This document shows, piece after piece, positions 39,707 to 47,930 of a stretch of DNA of 64,000 bases; within the stretch, counting starts at the first letter, position 1; the number at the start of each line of letters is the position of its first letter. The position numbers and the translations under genes are program-made. The stretch covers positions 62,001-126,000 of the forward strand of contig CAZMGB010000008.1 of the NCBI GenBank assembly GCA_964565775.1, in the 5' to 3' direction. Source of the DNA: CAZMGB01 sp964565775. GTDB taxonomy: Bacteria > Chloroflexota > Dehalococcoidia > DSTF01 > JALHUB01. The notes under the pieces were generated by a model. It saw only the letters and a list, made by a program, of their open reading frames with translations, did no database searches and had not been told where the DNA came from.

Positions 39707-40977
39707 AGGTTCTCATCATCGGCTCCGGGGCGCGGGAGCACACCATCGCCTGGAAGCTGAGGCAGTCGCCCCGGCTGGCAGACCTCTACGTCGCGCCGGG
39801 GAACGCCGGCACCGCCCAGATCGCCGAGAACCTGCCCCTGAAGGCGAACGACGTCGAACAGGTTGCCCGCGCCGCCCAGGAGCTGCGCCCCGACCTGGTG
39901 GTCGTAGGCCCGGAGGATCCGCTGGCGCGCGGGCTCGCCGACCGGCTGGCCGTCGTCGGCATTCCCACATTCGGGCCCAGCAGGGACGCCGCCCGCATCG
40001 AATCGAGCAAGTCGTTCGCGAAGGAGCTCATGCGTAGGCACGGCATCCCCACGGCCGCCGCCGAGACCTTCGACGCGTTCGAGCCGGCGAGCGACTACGT
40101 GCGCGGCCGATCGACGCCGCCGGTGGTCAAGGCGGACGGCCTTACAGCCGGCAAGGGCGCCATCGTCACGCGAAGCGCCGACGAGGCGCTCGCCGCGCTC
40201 GAGCGCATGATGGTGCAAGAGGCGTTCGGTGAGGCCGGCCGGCGCGTTGTCATCGAGGAGCGGCTGGTCGGGCGCGAAGTCACCGCCCACGCCTTCACCG
40301 ATGGCCGCAGCGTCGTGCCGATGCCCTTCTCCTGCGACCACAAGCCCGTCTTCGACAACGACGAGGGGCCGAACACCGGCGGCATGGGCGCCTACAGCCC
40401 CGCCTACTGGCTCGACACGGCCGCGGGGGACTGGATCAACGAGCACGTGACGCGCACGGCCGTCCGCGCCATGTTCGACGAGGGGCTACCCTATCGAGGC
40501 GTTCTCTACCCCGGCATCATGGTCACCGCCGACGGCCCGATGGTCCTGGAGTTCAACTGCCGCTTCGGCGACCCCGAGGCCCAGGTGCTCCTGCCGCGAC
40601 TGAAGTCCGACCTGCTGGAGCTCCTTCTCGCCGTGGTCAACAACTCCCTGGAGGGCGTGAGCGTCGAGTGGAGCGATGGCGCCTGCGTGGGCGTCGTGCT
40701 CGCCTCGGGCGGCTACCCCGGCAAGTACGAGACCGGCTTCCCCATCGAGGGCCTGGAGGACGTGGAGCCCGACGTTATCGTGTTCCACGCGGGGACGGCA
40801 CGGACCGACGACAGCACGATCGTGACGGCGGGCGGCCGCATCCTCACAGTCGCCGCGCTGGGCCCGACGCTGGAGGCGGCGCGGGAGAAGGCGTATCGCA
40901 ACGTGGAGCGCATCCGGTTCCAGGGGGTACACTATCGGCGGGACATCGGCGCTCCGAAGGAGGCAGCGGGGCCGTAG
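39703..40977 (+). CDS. purD: Phosphoribosylamine-glycine ligase
   Basis: 424 residues, full ATP-grasp GARS. MKVLIIGSGAREHTIAWKLR, then VGPEDPLARGLADRLAVVGI, FGPSRDAARIESSKSFAKEL, VVKADGLTAGKGAIVT and MVLEFNCRFGDPEAQVLLPR are the family motifs. It joins phosphoribosylamine and glycine in the second purine step. Starts within the PIN gene stop codon. Confidence 0.96.
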   Translation: MKVLIIGSGAREHTIAWKLRQSPRLADLYVAPGNAGTAQIAENLPLKANDVEQVARAAQELRPDLVVVGPEDPLARGLADRLAVVGIPTFGPSRDAARIESSKSFAKELMRRHGIPTAAAETFDAFEPASDYVRGRSTPPVVKADGLTAGKGAIVTRSADEALAALERMMVQEAFGEAGRRVVIEERLVGREVTAHAFTDGRSVVPMPFSCDHKPVFDNDEGPNTGGMGAYSPAYWLDTAAGDWINEHVTRTAVRAMFDEGLPYRGVLYPGIMVTADGPMVLEFNCRFGDPEAQVLLPRLKSDLLELLLAVVNNSLEGVSVEWSDGACVGVVLASGGYPGKYETGFPIEGLEDVEPDVIVFHAGTARTDDSTIVTAGGRILTVAALGPTLEAAREKAYRNVERIRFQGVHYRRDIGAPKEAAGP

Positions 40978-41021
40978 GAGGCGTCCGTTTACCGGCGCCG
41001 CGAGTTCCGGCGAGGATGGCA

Positions 41022-41252
41022 ATGCAGCGAACGATAAAGGCCTTTGTGCACAGGGGCGAATCTCAGTACGTCGCGGAATGCGTGGGGATCAGTGTGGTCA
41101 CGCAGGGCAAGACGCTGGACGAGACCATCGCCAACCTCCAGGAGGCAGTCGCCCTGCACCTCGAGGGCGAGGACCCGGCCGAGTTCGGTCTGGAGGCGAA
41201 CGCTTCCTTGCTGGTGACCATCGAGCTGGAACCGTCGAATCGTGTCGCCTAG
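41022..41252 (+). CDS. hicB: HicB family antitoxin (module 2), short form
   Basis: 76 residues from ATG 41022 (GAGG six bases before; ATG 41016 is also in frame). IKAFVHRGESQYVAECVGIS, VVTQGKTLDETIANLQEAVA and LHLEGEDPAEFGLEA are the HicB fold without a separate DNA-binding domain. Overlaps hicA by eleven bases. Lies between purD and purE. Confidence 0.88.
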   Translation: MQRTIKAFVHRGESQYVAECVGISVVTQGKTLDETIANLQEAVALHLEGEDPAEFGLEANASLLVTIELEPSNRVA

Positions 41253-41490
41253 GCTGCGGCGGCTCTCCGGGCAGCAGGTCGTGCGGGTCTTCGAGGGATT
41301 TGGGTTCAGCGTGATCTCGCAACGGGGAAGCCACGTGAAGCTGCGGAGGACGAGCACCGGAGGCGAGAAACAAACGTTGACGATTCCCCTACACGACGAC
41401 TTGGACGCAGGCACACTCCGAGCGATCTTCAGCCAAGGGGCGCGGTATGTCCCGCGAGAGCAGTTGCGTGAGCATTTCTATTCGGACTGA
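41242..41490 (+). CDS. hicA: HicA family toxin (module 2), catalytic His present
   Basis: 82 residues from GTG 41242. RRLSGQQVVRVFEGFGFSVI, SQRGSHVKLRRTSTGG with the catalytic GSH, and LTIPLHDDLDAGTLRAIFSQ are complete HicA features. Expected to cleave mRNA when free of HicB. In contrast to module 1 it looks active. Confidence 0.88.
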   Translation: MSPRLRRLSGQQVVRVFEGFGFSVISQRGSHVKLRRTSTGGEKQTLTIPLHDDLDAGTLRAIFSQGARYVPREQLREHFYSD

Positions 41491-41534
41491 ACCGTCCAAG
41501 GACAGGGACGAGGCCACGCCCGTCTTCTCAGCCT

Positions 41535-42002
41535 ATGAGTGATGCACCCCTTGTCGCCGTAGTCATGGGCTCCAAGTCCGACGCCGGGCTCATGCAGGAG
41601 TGCCTCGACACCCTCGACCGGCTGGGCGTCCCCTATGAGACGGCCGTCATGTCCGCCCACCGGCAGCCGGACAAAGTGCGAGAGTTCGCCCAGTCGGCGC
41701 AGGACCGCGGCATCGAGGTCATCATCGCCGCCGCCGGGCTGGCCGCCCACCTGCCGGGTGTCGTCGCCGCCTGGACGCCCCTGCCCGTCATCGGCGTGCC
41801 GGTTCCGGCCGGCGAGCTGCGCGGCGTCGACGCCCTCTATTCGATGGCCCAGATGCCGGCGGGGACGCCCGTGGCCTGTGTCGCAATCGGCTCCCACGGC
41901 GCCCGCAACGCCGCCCACCTGGCGGCCCGCATCCTTGCTCTGAAGCACGAACCGATCAGAAAGGCGCTGGAGGCCTATCGACAGGGGCTCGCGTCGGGGT
42001 AA
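41535..42002 (+). CDS. purE: N5-carboxyaminoimidazole ribonucleotide mutase
   Basis: 155 residues. VAVVMGSKSDAGLMQECLDT and ETAVMSAHRQPDKVREFA carry the PurE nucleotide and His motifs; AAAGLAAHLPGVVAAWTPLP, VIGVPVPAGEL and SMAQMPAGTPVACVAIG complete it. Class I type, which normally needs PurK; no purK is in the window. Follows HicBA module 2 by 44 bases. Confidence 0.95.
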   Translation: MSDAPLVAVVMGSKSDAGLMQECLDTLDRLGVPYETAVMSAHRQPDKVREFAQSAQDRGIEVIIAAAGLAAHLPGVVAAWTPLPVIGVPVPAGELRGVDALYSMAQMPAGTPVACVAIGSHGARNAAHLAARILALKHEPIRKALEAYRQGLASG

Positions 42003-42126
42003 ACTGAAGATGCGCCTCGCCCTCAGCGTCCTGAGCTAGTCGAAGGACCGCCCCTGGACTGGCCTGCCTGCCGGCGGGCGAGTTCGAGGTGCGTGAGGCG
42101 GCGCCGCAGTCGGGGAGGTATCACCG
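42003..42126. repeat. Intergenic palindromic fragments between purE and the cupin gene
   Basis: Contains CCTGAGCTAGTCGAAGGACC (a degenerate arm of the TTCGACAGGCTCAGG family) and GCCTGCCTGCCGGCGGGC. No gene. Confidence 0.5.
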
Positions 42127-42459
42127 ATGTTCAGATCGAACGCGCAGGCCAAGCCCGTCGAGATGTTCCCGGGCGTCATCCGCCGCACTCTGAACAACGG
42201 CGAGCGGCTGACGCTCGTCGAGGTCACCCTTGAGCAGGACTCCGAGGTGCCCGTCCACAGCCACCCGCACGAGCAGATCGGCTACATCGCCAGTGGCCGC
42301 CTGCTGTTCACCATTGGCGACGAGACCCGAGAGCTGGCGGCCGGCGACAGCCACCTGGTGCCCGGCGACGTGCCGCATGCGGTCAAGGCCCTGGAACCGT
42401 CCGTCGCGATCGACATATTCTCCCCGCCGCGGGAGGAGTACGCGGCAGATTTGCCATGA
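42127..42459 (+). CDS. Cupin domain protein
   Basis: 110 residues, single small beta-barrel cupin. VPVHSHPHEQIGYIASGRLL has the metal-type H-x-H...E, and LAAGDSHLVPGDVPHAVKAL the second motif with His. Such proteins may bind a metal and act as isomerases, dioxygenases or sensors; nothing fixes the role. Its last four bases overlap the purB start (ATGA), so it is part of the pur transcript. Confidence 0.82.
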   Translation: MFRSNAQAKPVEMFPGVIRRTLNNGERLTLVEVTLEQDSEVPVHSHPHEQIGYIASGRLLFTIGDETRELAAGDSHLVPGDVPHAVKALEPSVAIDIFSPPREEYAADLP

Positions 42460-43754
42460 TACCAAGATACTCTCGCCCCGAAATGGCCCGCGTCTGGACA
42501 GAGCAGAGCAAGTTCGAGAAGTGGCTCCAGGTAGAGGTCGCCGTCTGCGAGGCCTGGGCCGACAAGGGCGTCGTCCCCAAAGAAGCCATCGAGCCCATCC
42601 GCCGCGCCAGCTTCAAGCTGGAAGACATCGAACGCTACATAAAGCAGACACATCACGACGTCACCGCCTTTCTCCGCTCGGTGGCGGAGAGCCTCGGGCC
42701 GGAGAGCCGCTTCGTCCACCTCGGCCTCACTTCCTCCGATGTCTGGGACACCGCGACAGCCCTCCAGCTAGTGGAGGCGGCAGGACTGCTGCAACGCGAC
42801 GTCGAGGCGCTCCAGAAGGTGCTGGAGGAGCGCGCGCTCGAGTTCAAGGACACGCTGACGATGGGCCGCACCCACGGCGTCCACGCCGAGCCCACAACCT
42901 TCGGCCTGAGGCTGGCCATGTGGGCTGACGAGACGCGCCGCAACGCCCGCCGCCTCGCCGACGCCAAGGCCGCAGTCGCTGTGGGCAAGATCAGCGGCGT
43001 CGTGGGCACGCATGCATCGGTGCCGCCGGACGTTGAGGAGGCCGTTTGCACGAAGCTCGGCCTTGGGGTGGAGCCCGTCAGCAGCCAGATCGTCCACCGC
43101 GACCGCCACGCCCAGTTCGTGACGACGCTCGCCATCATAGCCGCCTCGCTCGAGAAGTTCGCGACGGAGATCCGCAGCCTTCAGCGCACCGAGATCCTGG
43201 AGGCAGAGGAGCCTTTCGCCGAGGGCCAGACCGGCTCCAGCGCCATGCCCCACAAGCGCAACCCGGAGAAGTGCGAGCGCATCGCCGGCCTGGCGCGTGT
43301 GATCAGAGGCCACGCCGTCACCGCCCTCGAGAACGTCGCCCTCTGGCACGAACGCGACATCAGCCACTCCAGCACCGAGCGCGTCGTCTTCCCCGACGCC
43401 TGCCTCCTGCTGGACTACATGCTGGACATGTTCACCTGGATCATGCAGGGGTTGCAGGTGTATCCCGAGCGTATGCGCGAGAACGTAGAGCTCAGCCGGG
43501 GCCTCGTGTTCTCGCAGCGGGTGCTGACGGCGCTCATAGAGAAGGGACTTCAGCGGGAGGAGGCCTACGAGATCGTCCAGCGCAACGCCATGCGGGCCTG
43601 GAAGGAGCGCGTCCCCTTCCGAGGGCTTCTGGAAGCCGACGCGGAGCTGTCGCGGCGGCTGAGCGCATCGGAGCTGGATGAGCTCTTCGATTACGGCTTC
43701 TACCTCGGGCACATCGACGATTCGTTCCGGCGCCTGGGTCTACTGAAGACGTAG
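42456..43754 (+). CDS. purB: Adenylosuccinate lyase
   Basis: 432 residues. MIPRYSRPEMARVWTEQSKF is the family start; THHDVTAFLRSVAE, GLTSSDVWDTATALQLVEAA, MGRTHGVHAEPTTFGLRLAM and the signature GSSAMPHKRNPEKCERIAGL are intact. It acts twice, in IMP and AMP synthesis. The final 14 codons (HIDDSFRRLGLLKT) are duplicated at 44411-44457, beyond the REP-associated transposase. Confidence 0.96.
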   Translation: MIPRYSRPEMARVWTEQSKFEKWLQVEVAVCEAWADKGVVPKEAIEPIRRASFKLEDIERYIKQTHHDVTAFLRSVAESLGPESRFVHLGLTSSDVWDTATALQLVEAAGLLQRDVEALQKVLEERALEFKDTLTMGRTHGVHAEPTTFGLRLAMWADETRRNARRLADAKAAVAVGKISGVVGTHASVPPDVEEAVCTKLGLGVEPVSSQIVHRDRHAQFVTTLAIIAASLEKFATEIRSLQRTEILEAEEPFAEGQTGSSAMPHKRNPEKCERIAGLARVIRGHAVTALENVALWHERDISHSSTERVVFPDACLLLDYMLDMFTWIMQGLQVYPERMRENVELSRGLVFSQRVLTALIEKGLQREEAYEIVQRNAMRAWKERVPFRGLLEADAELSRRLSASELDELFDYGFYLGHIDDSFRRLGLLKT

Positions 43755-43804
43755 CTGCAGGGCTTTAGCCCTGCCCAGCGCTAGATCATTCGTAACTGCA
43801 GCGC
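43708..43804 (+). repeat. 97-bp direct repeat, copy A (purB tail plus REP unit)
   Basis: Matches 44411-44507 at a constant offset of 703 bases with only four or so substitutions and no indels. It covers the last codons of purB and the first REP-like palindrome. The pair flanks the RAYT gene. Confidence 0.9.
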
Positions 43805-43862
43805 TTCGGCCCCGCCCAGCGCAAGACCATTCGTAGCTGCAGGGCTTCAGCCCTGCCATCCC
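43751..43862. repeat. REP-like palindromes upstream of the RAYT gene
   Basis: Three units of about 41 bp, each with GTA(G/A)CTGCAG followed by a GGGCTT(T/C)AGCCCTGCC or GCGCTTCGGCCCCGCC hairpin and CCAGCGC(A/T)AGA(C/T)CATTC: at about 43751, 43794 and 43835. These are the kind of repeats bound and moved by RAYT proteins. Confidence 0.8.
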
Positions 43863-43869
43863 GTCGGGT

Positions 43870-44334
43870 ATGCAGACGCGATTGCGACGCTCGCCTCGCC
43901 TCAAAGACTTCGATTATGTGGGGCCGCTCGCCTGCTCCCTCACACTGGTGACCAGGCGGCGCGCTCCCCTCTTCCTCGATGCCGACCTAAGCAAGACCTG
44001 CGAAGATTGCTTGGGGCGGAGCAGCCGAAGATGCGGGATCACCGTCAGCGCATATTGCCTGATGCCAGACCACATGCATCTGCTAGTAGAGGTGCCCCAG
44101 GGCAGCTCGCTCACGGGCTTCGTCCAGCACTTCAAGCAGCTTTCGGGCTACGAGTTGAAACGCAAGACAGGCTCTGCGGTCTGGCATATCAGCTACTATG
44201 ACCACGTCCTGCGCAACGAGGAATCGATACTCGACGTGGCGCGCTATATTTGGGACAATCCGGTCAGGAAGGGCCTCGTGGGCGAACGCAGTCAATACCA
44301 GTTTTCGGGGCCGCGGCACCTCTTAGAATCGTAG
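43870..44334 (+). CDS. REP-associated tyrosine transposase (RAYT, Y1 HUH family)
   Basis: 154 residues. YCLMPDHMHLLVEVPQGSSL holds the HUH metal motif (H-M-H), LTGFVQHFKQLSGYELKRKT matches the helical region, and VARYIWDNPVRKGLVGERSQ carries the single catalytic Tyr and the NPVR signature. RAYTs nick single-stranded REP hairpins and are thought to have spread REP elements. Three REP-like units lie just upstream and another beyond, within an insertion between purB and purC. Confidence 0.9.
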   Translation: MQTRLRRSPRLKDFDYVGPLACSLTLVTRRRAPLFLDADLSKTCEDCLGRSSRRCGITVSAYCLMPDHMHLLVEVPQGSSLTGFVQHFKQLSGYELKRKTGSAVWHISYYDHVLRNEESILDVARYIWDNPVRKGLVGERSQYQFSGPRHLLES

Positions 44335-44712
44335 GAGCGCAGACCTGTAGATCCTCGGCCGAAGGCATGAAGGGCAGACCTGAAGGTCTGCAGCTACGGT
44401 CGCAGCCTGCGGCACATCGACGATTCGTTCCGGCGCCTGGGTCTGCTAAAGACGTAGCTGCGGGGCTTTAGCCCTGCCCAGCGCAAGATCATTCGTAACT
44501 GCAGCGCCTGGCGAGCAGCTACTTGACTTGCCACAGATTCACACGGACGGGACAGGGATTATTGCGTCACCGGAAGCTGTTGCTGGCGATCTGTGCCAAT
44601 CTGTGTCCTTCCGTGGCTGATAGCTCGTCTTCTTCATGACCATGAAGTCTGGTGCAACGTTCGATCCGCTGCAACGGTCCGGGGTCGGTTTAGCTAGGCA
44701 GAGGAGCAAAGC
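44335..44712. repeat. Repeat-rich spacer between RAYT and purC (includes direct repeat copy B)
   Basis: Holds GCAGACC-TGAA-GGTCTGC (about 44373), then the second copy of the 97-bp purB-tail repeat (44411-44507). Further on CACAGATTCACACGGA (44532-44547) and TCTGTGCCAATCTGTG (44590-44605) form an imperfect inverted repeat. No coding frame. purC begins after AGGCAGAGGAGC at 44696-44707. Confidence 0.85.
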
Positions 44713-45615
44713 ATGGCCGTACTGATAGAGAGCAAACTGCCCAATCTCATAGCCCGCGGCAAGGTCCGCGACACACACGACATCGGAGACGGCCGATTGC
44801 TCATGGTGACCACGGACCGCCTCTCCGCCTTCGACGTCGTCCTCCCCACCGGCATCCCCGACAAGGGCGCCGTCCTCACCCAGCTCTCGGCTTTCTGGTT
44901 CGAGCGCACGGCCGACGTGCTGCCCAACCACTTCATCCGCCTGGCCGACGGCACCGCTGCCGACGGACTCCCCTTCGAGCTGCCTCCCGAGTTCATCGGC
45001 CGCTCCATGATCGTGCGCAGGGCGCGCCGTGTCGACGTCGAGTGCGTGGTCCGCGGATACGCGACCCTCGCCGGCGCCGGCTGGGACGAGTACCGTGAAA
45101 CGGGCACGCTCTGCGGCATGCGCCTGCCCCCTGACCTGAAGGAGAGCCAGGAGCTGCCGGAGCCCATCTTCACCCCGACGACCAAGGCGGAGTCGGGCCA
45201 CGACCAGAACCTGACCTACGAGCAGACGGAGGAGATGGTCGGCCCGGAGGCGGCGAACGTGCTTCGCACCCGCAGCCTCGCCCTCTACAACTACGGCGCC
45301 CGGTACGCCCGCGAACGGGGCATCATCATCCCCGATACGAAGTTCGAATTCGGCTGGGTGGACGACGAGCTCATCGTCATCGACGAGGTGCTAACGCCTG
45401 ACTCCAGCCGCTTCTGGCCCCTCGACGGCTACCAGCCGGGGCGTGTCCAGCCCAGCTTCGACAAGCAGTTCGTGCGAGACTGGCTCATCCGGTCGGGCTG
45501 GGACCGCAAGCCGCCGGCGCCGGAGCTGCCGCCGGACATCGTGGAGAAGACATCGGAGAAGTACCGCGAGGCGCACCGTCGCCTGACGGGGCAGGAGCTG
45601 CTTCGCCCGGCCTGA
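44713..45615 (+). CDS. purC: Phosphoribosylaminoimidazole-succinocarboxamide synthase
   Basis: 300 residues, the long SAICAR synthase form. LIARGKVRDTHDIGDGRLLM, VTTDRLSAFDVVLPTGIPDK, VRRARRVDVECVVRGYATLA, FTPTTKAESGHDQNLTYEQ and DTKFEFGWVDDELIVIDEVL are the family motifs. It adds aspartate to CAIR. Confidence 0.96.
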   Translation: MAVLIESKLPNLIARGKVRDTHDIGDGRLLMVTTDRLSAFDVVLPTGIPDKGAVLTQLSAFWFERTADVLPNHFIRLADGTAADGLPFELPPEFIGRSMIVRRARRVDVECVVRGYATLAGAGWDEYRETGTLCGMRLPPDLKESQELPEPIFTPTTKAESGHDQNLTYEQTEEMVGPEAANVLRTRSLALYNYGARYARERGIIIPDTKFEFGWVDDELIVIDEVLTPDSSRFWPLDGYQPGRVQPSFDKQFVRDWLIRSGWDRKPPAPELPPDIVEKTSEKYREAHRRLTGQELLRPA

Positions 45616-45644
45616 CGGGGTGGATGAACCTCTTGGCAACGTAG

Positions 45645-45835
45645 GCGCCGACCTTCAGGTCGGCGCGGGGGGGGGCCGGGCCCCCCCCCCAACCAAAGGT
45701 GGGGGGGGGTTTTTTGGGAAGGGGAACGGAACCCGCACNNNNNNNNNNGGGGGGGGTTTCCCCCCTCTTGCCCCCGGCGCCCCCCCCCCGCGGGGGGGCC
45801 CCGGGCGGGGCCGGAGCCCCGCCCCTACGAATGGA
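45645..45835. other. Low-complexity G/C homopolymers with 10-N gap; probable assembly artefact
   Basis: Runs of 7-10 G or C alternate with T runs (45667-45720, 45749-45800) around N at 45739-45748. It begins and ends in REP-like palindromes (ACCTTCAGGT at 45653 and GGGGCGGGGCCGGAGCCCCGCC near 45805). Sequence here should not be trusted; the real spacer is probably a short REP region. Confidence 0.85.
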
Positions 45836-45841
45836 TGGGAC

Positions 45842-46111
45842 GTGTTTCTAGCGAAGGTCTACGTCACGCTGAAGCCGACGGTGAACGACCCCCAGGGCCT
45901 CACCATCAAGGGCGGCCTCCATTCCCTCGGGTTTGACGCCGTGGACAGCGTGCGCGCCGGCAAGTACATGGAGATCCGGGTCGACGGCGCCGACCGCGCT
46001 CAGGTGGAGGCACGCGTCCACGAGATGTGCCAGAAGCTCCTCGCGAACCCCATCATCGAGGACTACCGCTTCGAGCTGGATGAGCTGGCGGGAGACACGA
46101 AGAGCGGATAG
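45842..46111 (+). CDS. purS: Phosphoribosylformylglycinamidine synthase subunit PurS
   Basis: 89 residues from GTG 45842. FLAKVYVTLKPTVNDPQGLT, IKGGLHSLGFDAVDSVRAGK, YMEIRVDGADRAQVEARVHE and MCQKLLANPIIEDYRFELDE match PurS of the three-part FGAM synthase. purQ and purL, normally next, are not present: the his genes begin on the other strand. Confidence 0.92.
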   Translation: MFLAKVYVTLKPTVNDPQGLTIKGGLHSLGFDAVDSVRAGKYMEIRVDGADRAQVEARVHEMCQKLLANPIIEDYRFELDELAGDTKSG

Positions 46112-46154
46112 GCAGCCCGAGCAGCCTATCCGCCCGTTCGGAAGGTTCAGTCTC

Positions 46155-46775
46155 CTAGACCAGCGTTTCCTTCGTGCTCGGCACCTCGCCCGCCCGTCGC
46201 GGCTCGATGCGAGTCGCCGCGCCCAGCGCCCGACCGAGCGCCTTGAACAGCGCCTCCGCCTTGTGGTGGTCGTTAGCGCCGGAGAGGATGCGCGCGTGCA
46301 GGTTCATCCGCGCCTCTGAGGCCAGCGTCCACAGGATGTGCCCCACCAGGTCCGCCGGCATGTCGCCTATACGCTCCCCTGCCCACGAGAGGTCGAGCGA
46401 GGCGTAGCCGCGACCGCTGACGTCGACGGCCACCTGCGCCAGCGCCTCGTCGAGCGGCACCAGAGCGTCCGCCATCCGCACTATCCCTGCCCTGTCGCCC
46501 AGCGCCTCGCTGATCGCGCGACCCAGCCCCAGCGCCGCGTCCTCGACGGTGTGGTGCGGGCCCGTGGCCAGGTCTCCCTTCGCTGCTAACGTTATGTCAA
46601 TTAGTCCGTGCCGCCCTACCTGCTCCAGGAGGTGGTCCAGCATGCCCACGCCCGTCGCGATGTCCGTGCGCCCAGTACCATCCAGGCGCACCTCCACCTC
46701 TACCGTTGTCTCGCGCGTCTCGCGCCGCACTTTGCCGCGCCTGCCACCACGGGCCGCCTGACGTGTCCGCGCCAA
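46155..46775 (-). CDS. hisB: Imidazoleglycerol-phosphate dehydratase
   Basis: 206 residues from TTG 46775. RRETRETTVEVEVRLDGTGR, TGVGMLDHLLEQVGRHGLID, GPHHTVEDAALGLGRAISEA, FLDEALAQ-like LVPLDEALAQVAVDVSGRGY and ARILSGANDHHKAEALFKAL contain the His/Glu manganese ligands. Monofunctional. Last gene of the minus-strand his operon, ten bases after hisC. Confidence 0.93.
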   Translation of the reverse strand: MARTRQAARGGRRGKVRRETRETTVEVEVRLDGTGRTDIATGVGMLDHLLEQVGRHGLIDITLAAKGDLATGPHHTVEDAALGLGRAISEALGDRAGIVRMADALVPLDEALAQVAVDVSGRGYASLDLSWAGERIGDMPADLVGHILWTLASEARMNLHARILSGANDHHKAEALFKALGRALGAATRIEPRRAGEVPSTKETLV

Positions 46776-46784
46776 AGTCCCCTC

Positions 46785-47930
46785 CTATTTCTCCACTTCG
46801 CGGTGGATCGCTTCAAGCGCCTGAGCCAGCGCGTCCGTGTGCTGCGGCAGCCCGACGCTGATACGCAGGTACTCCCGAAGCAGCGGCGTATCGAAGTAGC
46901 GCACGAAGATGCCGTGCCGGGCGAGCCTGTCGGCCAGCCACCGCGCCTCCACGCCCGCGACCCGGCAGAGCAAGAAGTTGCCCCGCGACGCCAGCGGACG
47001 CAGCAGCGCCGACGCCTCCAGCGCCTCGAAGAGCCGCTGCCGCTCCTGAACCAGCGCCTTCACGCGCTCCATAAGGACGCCCGCATCTTCCAGGGAAGCG
47101 AGCACGGCCGCCTCGGCCGCCACGTTCAGGTTGTAGGGCGGCTTGACCTTCATGAGGACGGCGGCCAGAGACGTCGGGAAGATGCCGTAGCCGGCCCTCA
47201 GTCCCGCCAGGCCCGCCCACTTGCTGAACGTCCGCAACACGACCAGATTGTCGTGCTCGGGCACCAGCGGTGCGAAGCCTTCCTCTCCAGAGAATTCCAC
47301 GTAGGCCTCGTCCAGGACCACCAGCAGACCCCTCGCCAGGAGCGCCTCCAGCTCTTCCCGCGAAAGGACGTTGCCTGTGGGGTTGTTGGGGCTGCAAACG
47401 AAGACGACCTTCGCCCCCTGCGCCGACGCTTCACCGATGCCGCCGACGTCGAGCGAAAAGTCCTCACGCCGGGGCACGTCCAGCACGCGGCCGCCGCAGA
47501 GCTCCGTGGAGAACGCGTACATGCCGAAGGTGGGCTGACAGTTGATGACGGCGTCGCCGGGAGAAAGGACCACCCTCAGCAGCAGGTCGATGAGCTCGTC
47601 GCTGCCGCTACCCAGCACGATGTGCTCCTCGCCCAGCGCCAGGTGCCGCGCCAGGGCCTCGCGGGCCCGACGCTGGAGGGGGTCAGGGTAGAGATGATAG
47701 CCACGATAGTCCGCCAGGGCAGCCAGAACCTTGGGCGACGGGCCATAGGGGTTCTCGTTGCCGTCCAGCTTGACGACCTTCTCCGGCGGTATGCCGAGCT
47801 GCCGCGCCAGCACGTCCGTCGGCTCCACCGGCTCGTAGCCGGCCATCGCCAGCAGGTCGGCCCTGGCAAGGCGTGTCACGTCGATACGGGCTCCCATCTT
47901 TGACATCGACCCGTCAGCGGTCGTTGCCAC
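46785..47930 (-). CDS. hisC: Histidinol-phosphate aminotransferase
   Basis: 381 residues from GTG 47930, which has AAGGAGG close upstream within hisD; ATG 47906 is the alternative. VVKLDGNENPYGPSPKVLAA, VLGSGSDELIDLLLRVVLSP, FVCSPNNPTGNVLSREELEA and LRTFSKWAGLAGLRAGYGIF (Schiff-base Lys) are diagnostic. Confidence 0.94.
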   Translation of the reverse strand: MATTADGSMSKMGARIDVTRLARADLLAMAGYEPVEPTDVLARQLGIPPEKVVKLDGNENPYGPSPKVLAALADYRGYHLYPDPLQRRAREALARHLALGEEHIVLGSGSDELIDLLLRVVLSPGDAVINCQPTFGMYAFSTELCGGRVLDVPRREDFSLDVGGIGEASAQGAKVVFVCSPNNPTGNVLSREELEALLARGLLVVLDEAYVEFSGEEGFAPLVPEHDNLVVLRTFSKWAGLAGLRAGYGIFPTSLAAVLMKVKPPYNLNVAAEAAVLASLEDAGVLMERVKALVQERQRLFEALEASALLRPLASRGNFLLCRVAGVEARWLADRLARHGIFVRYFDTPLLREYLRISVGLPQHTDALAQALEAIHREVEK

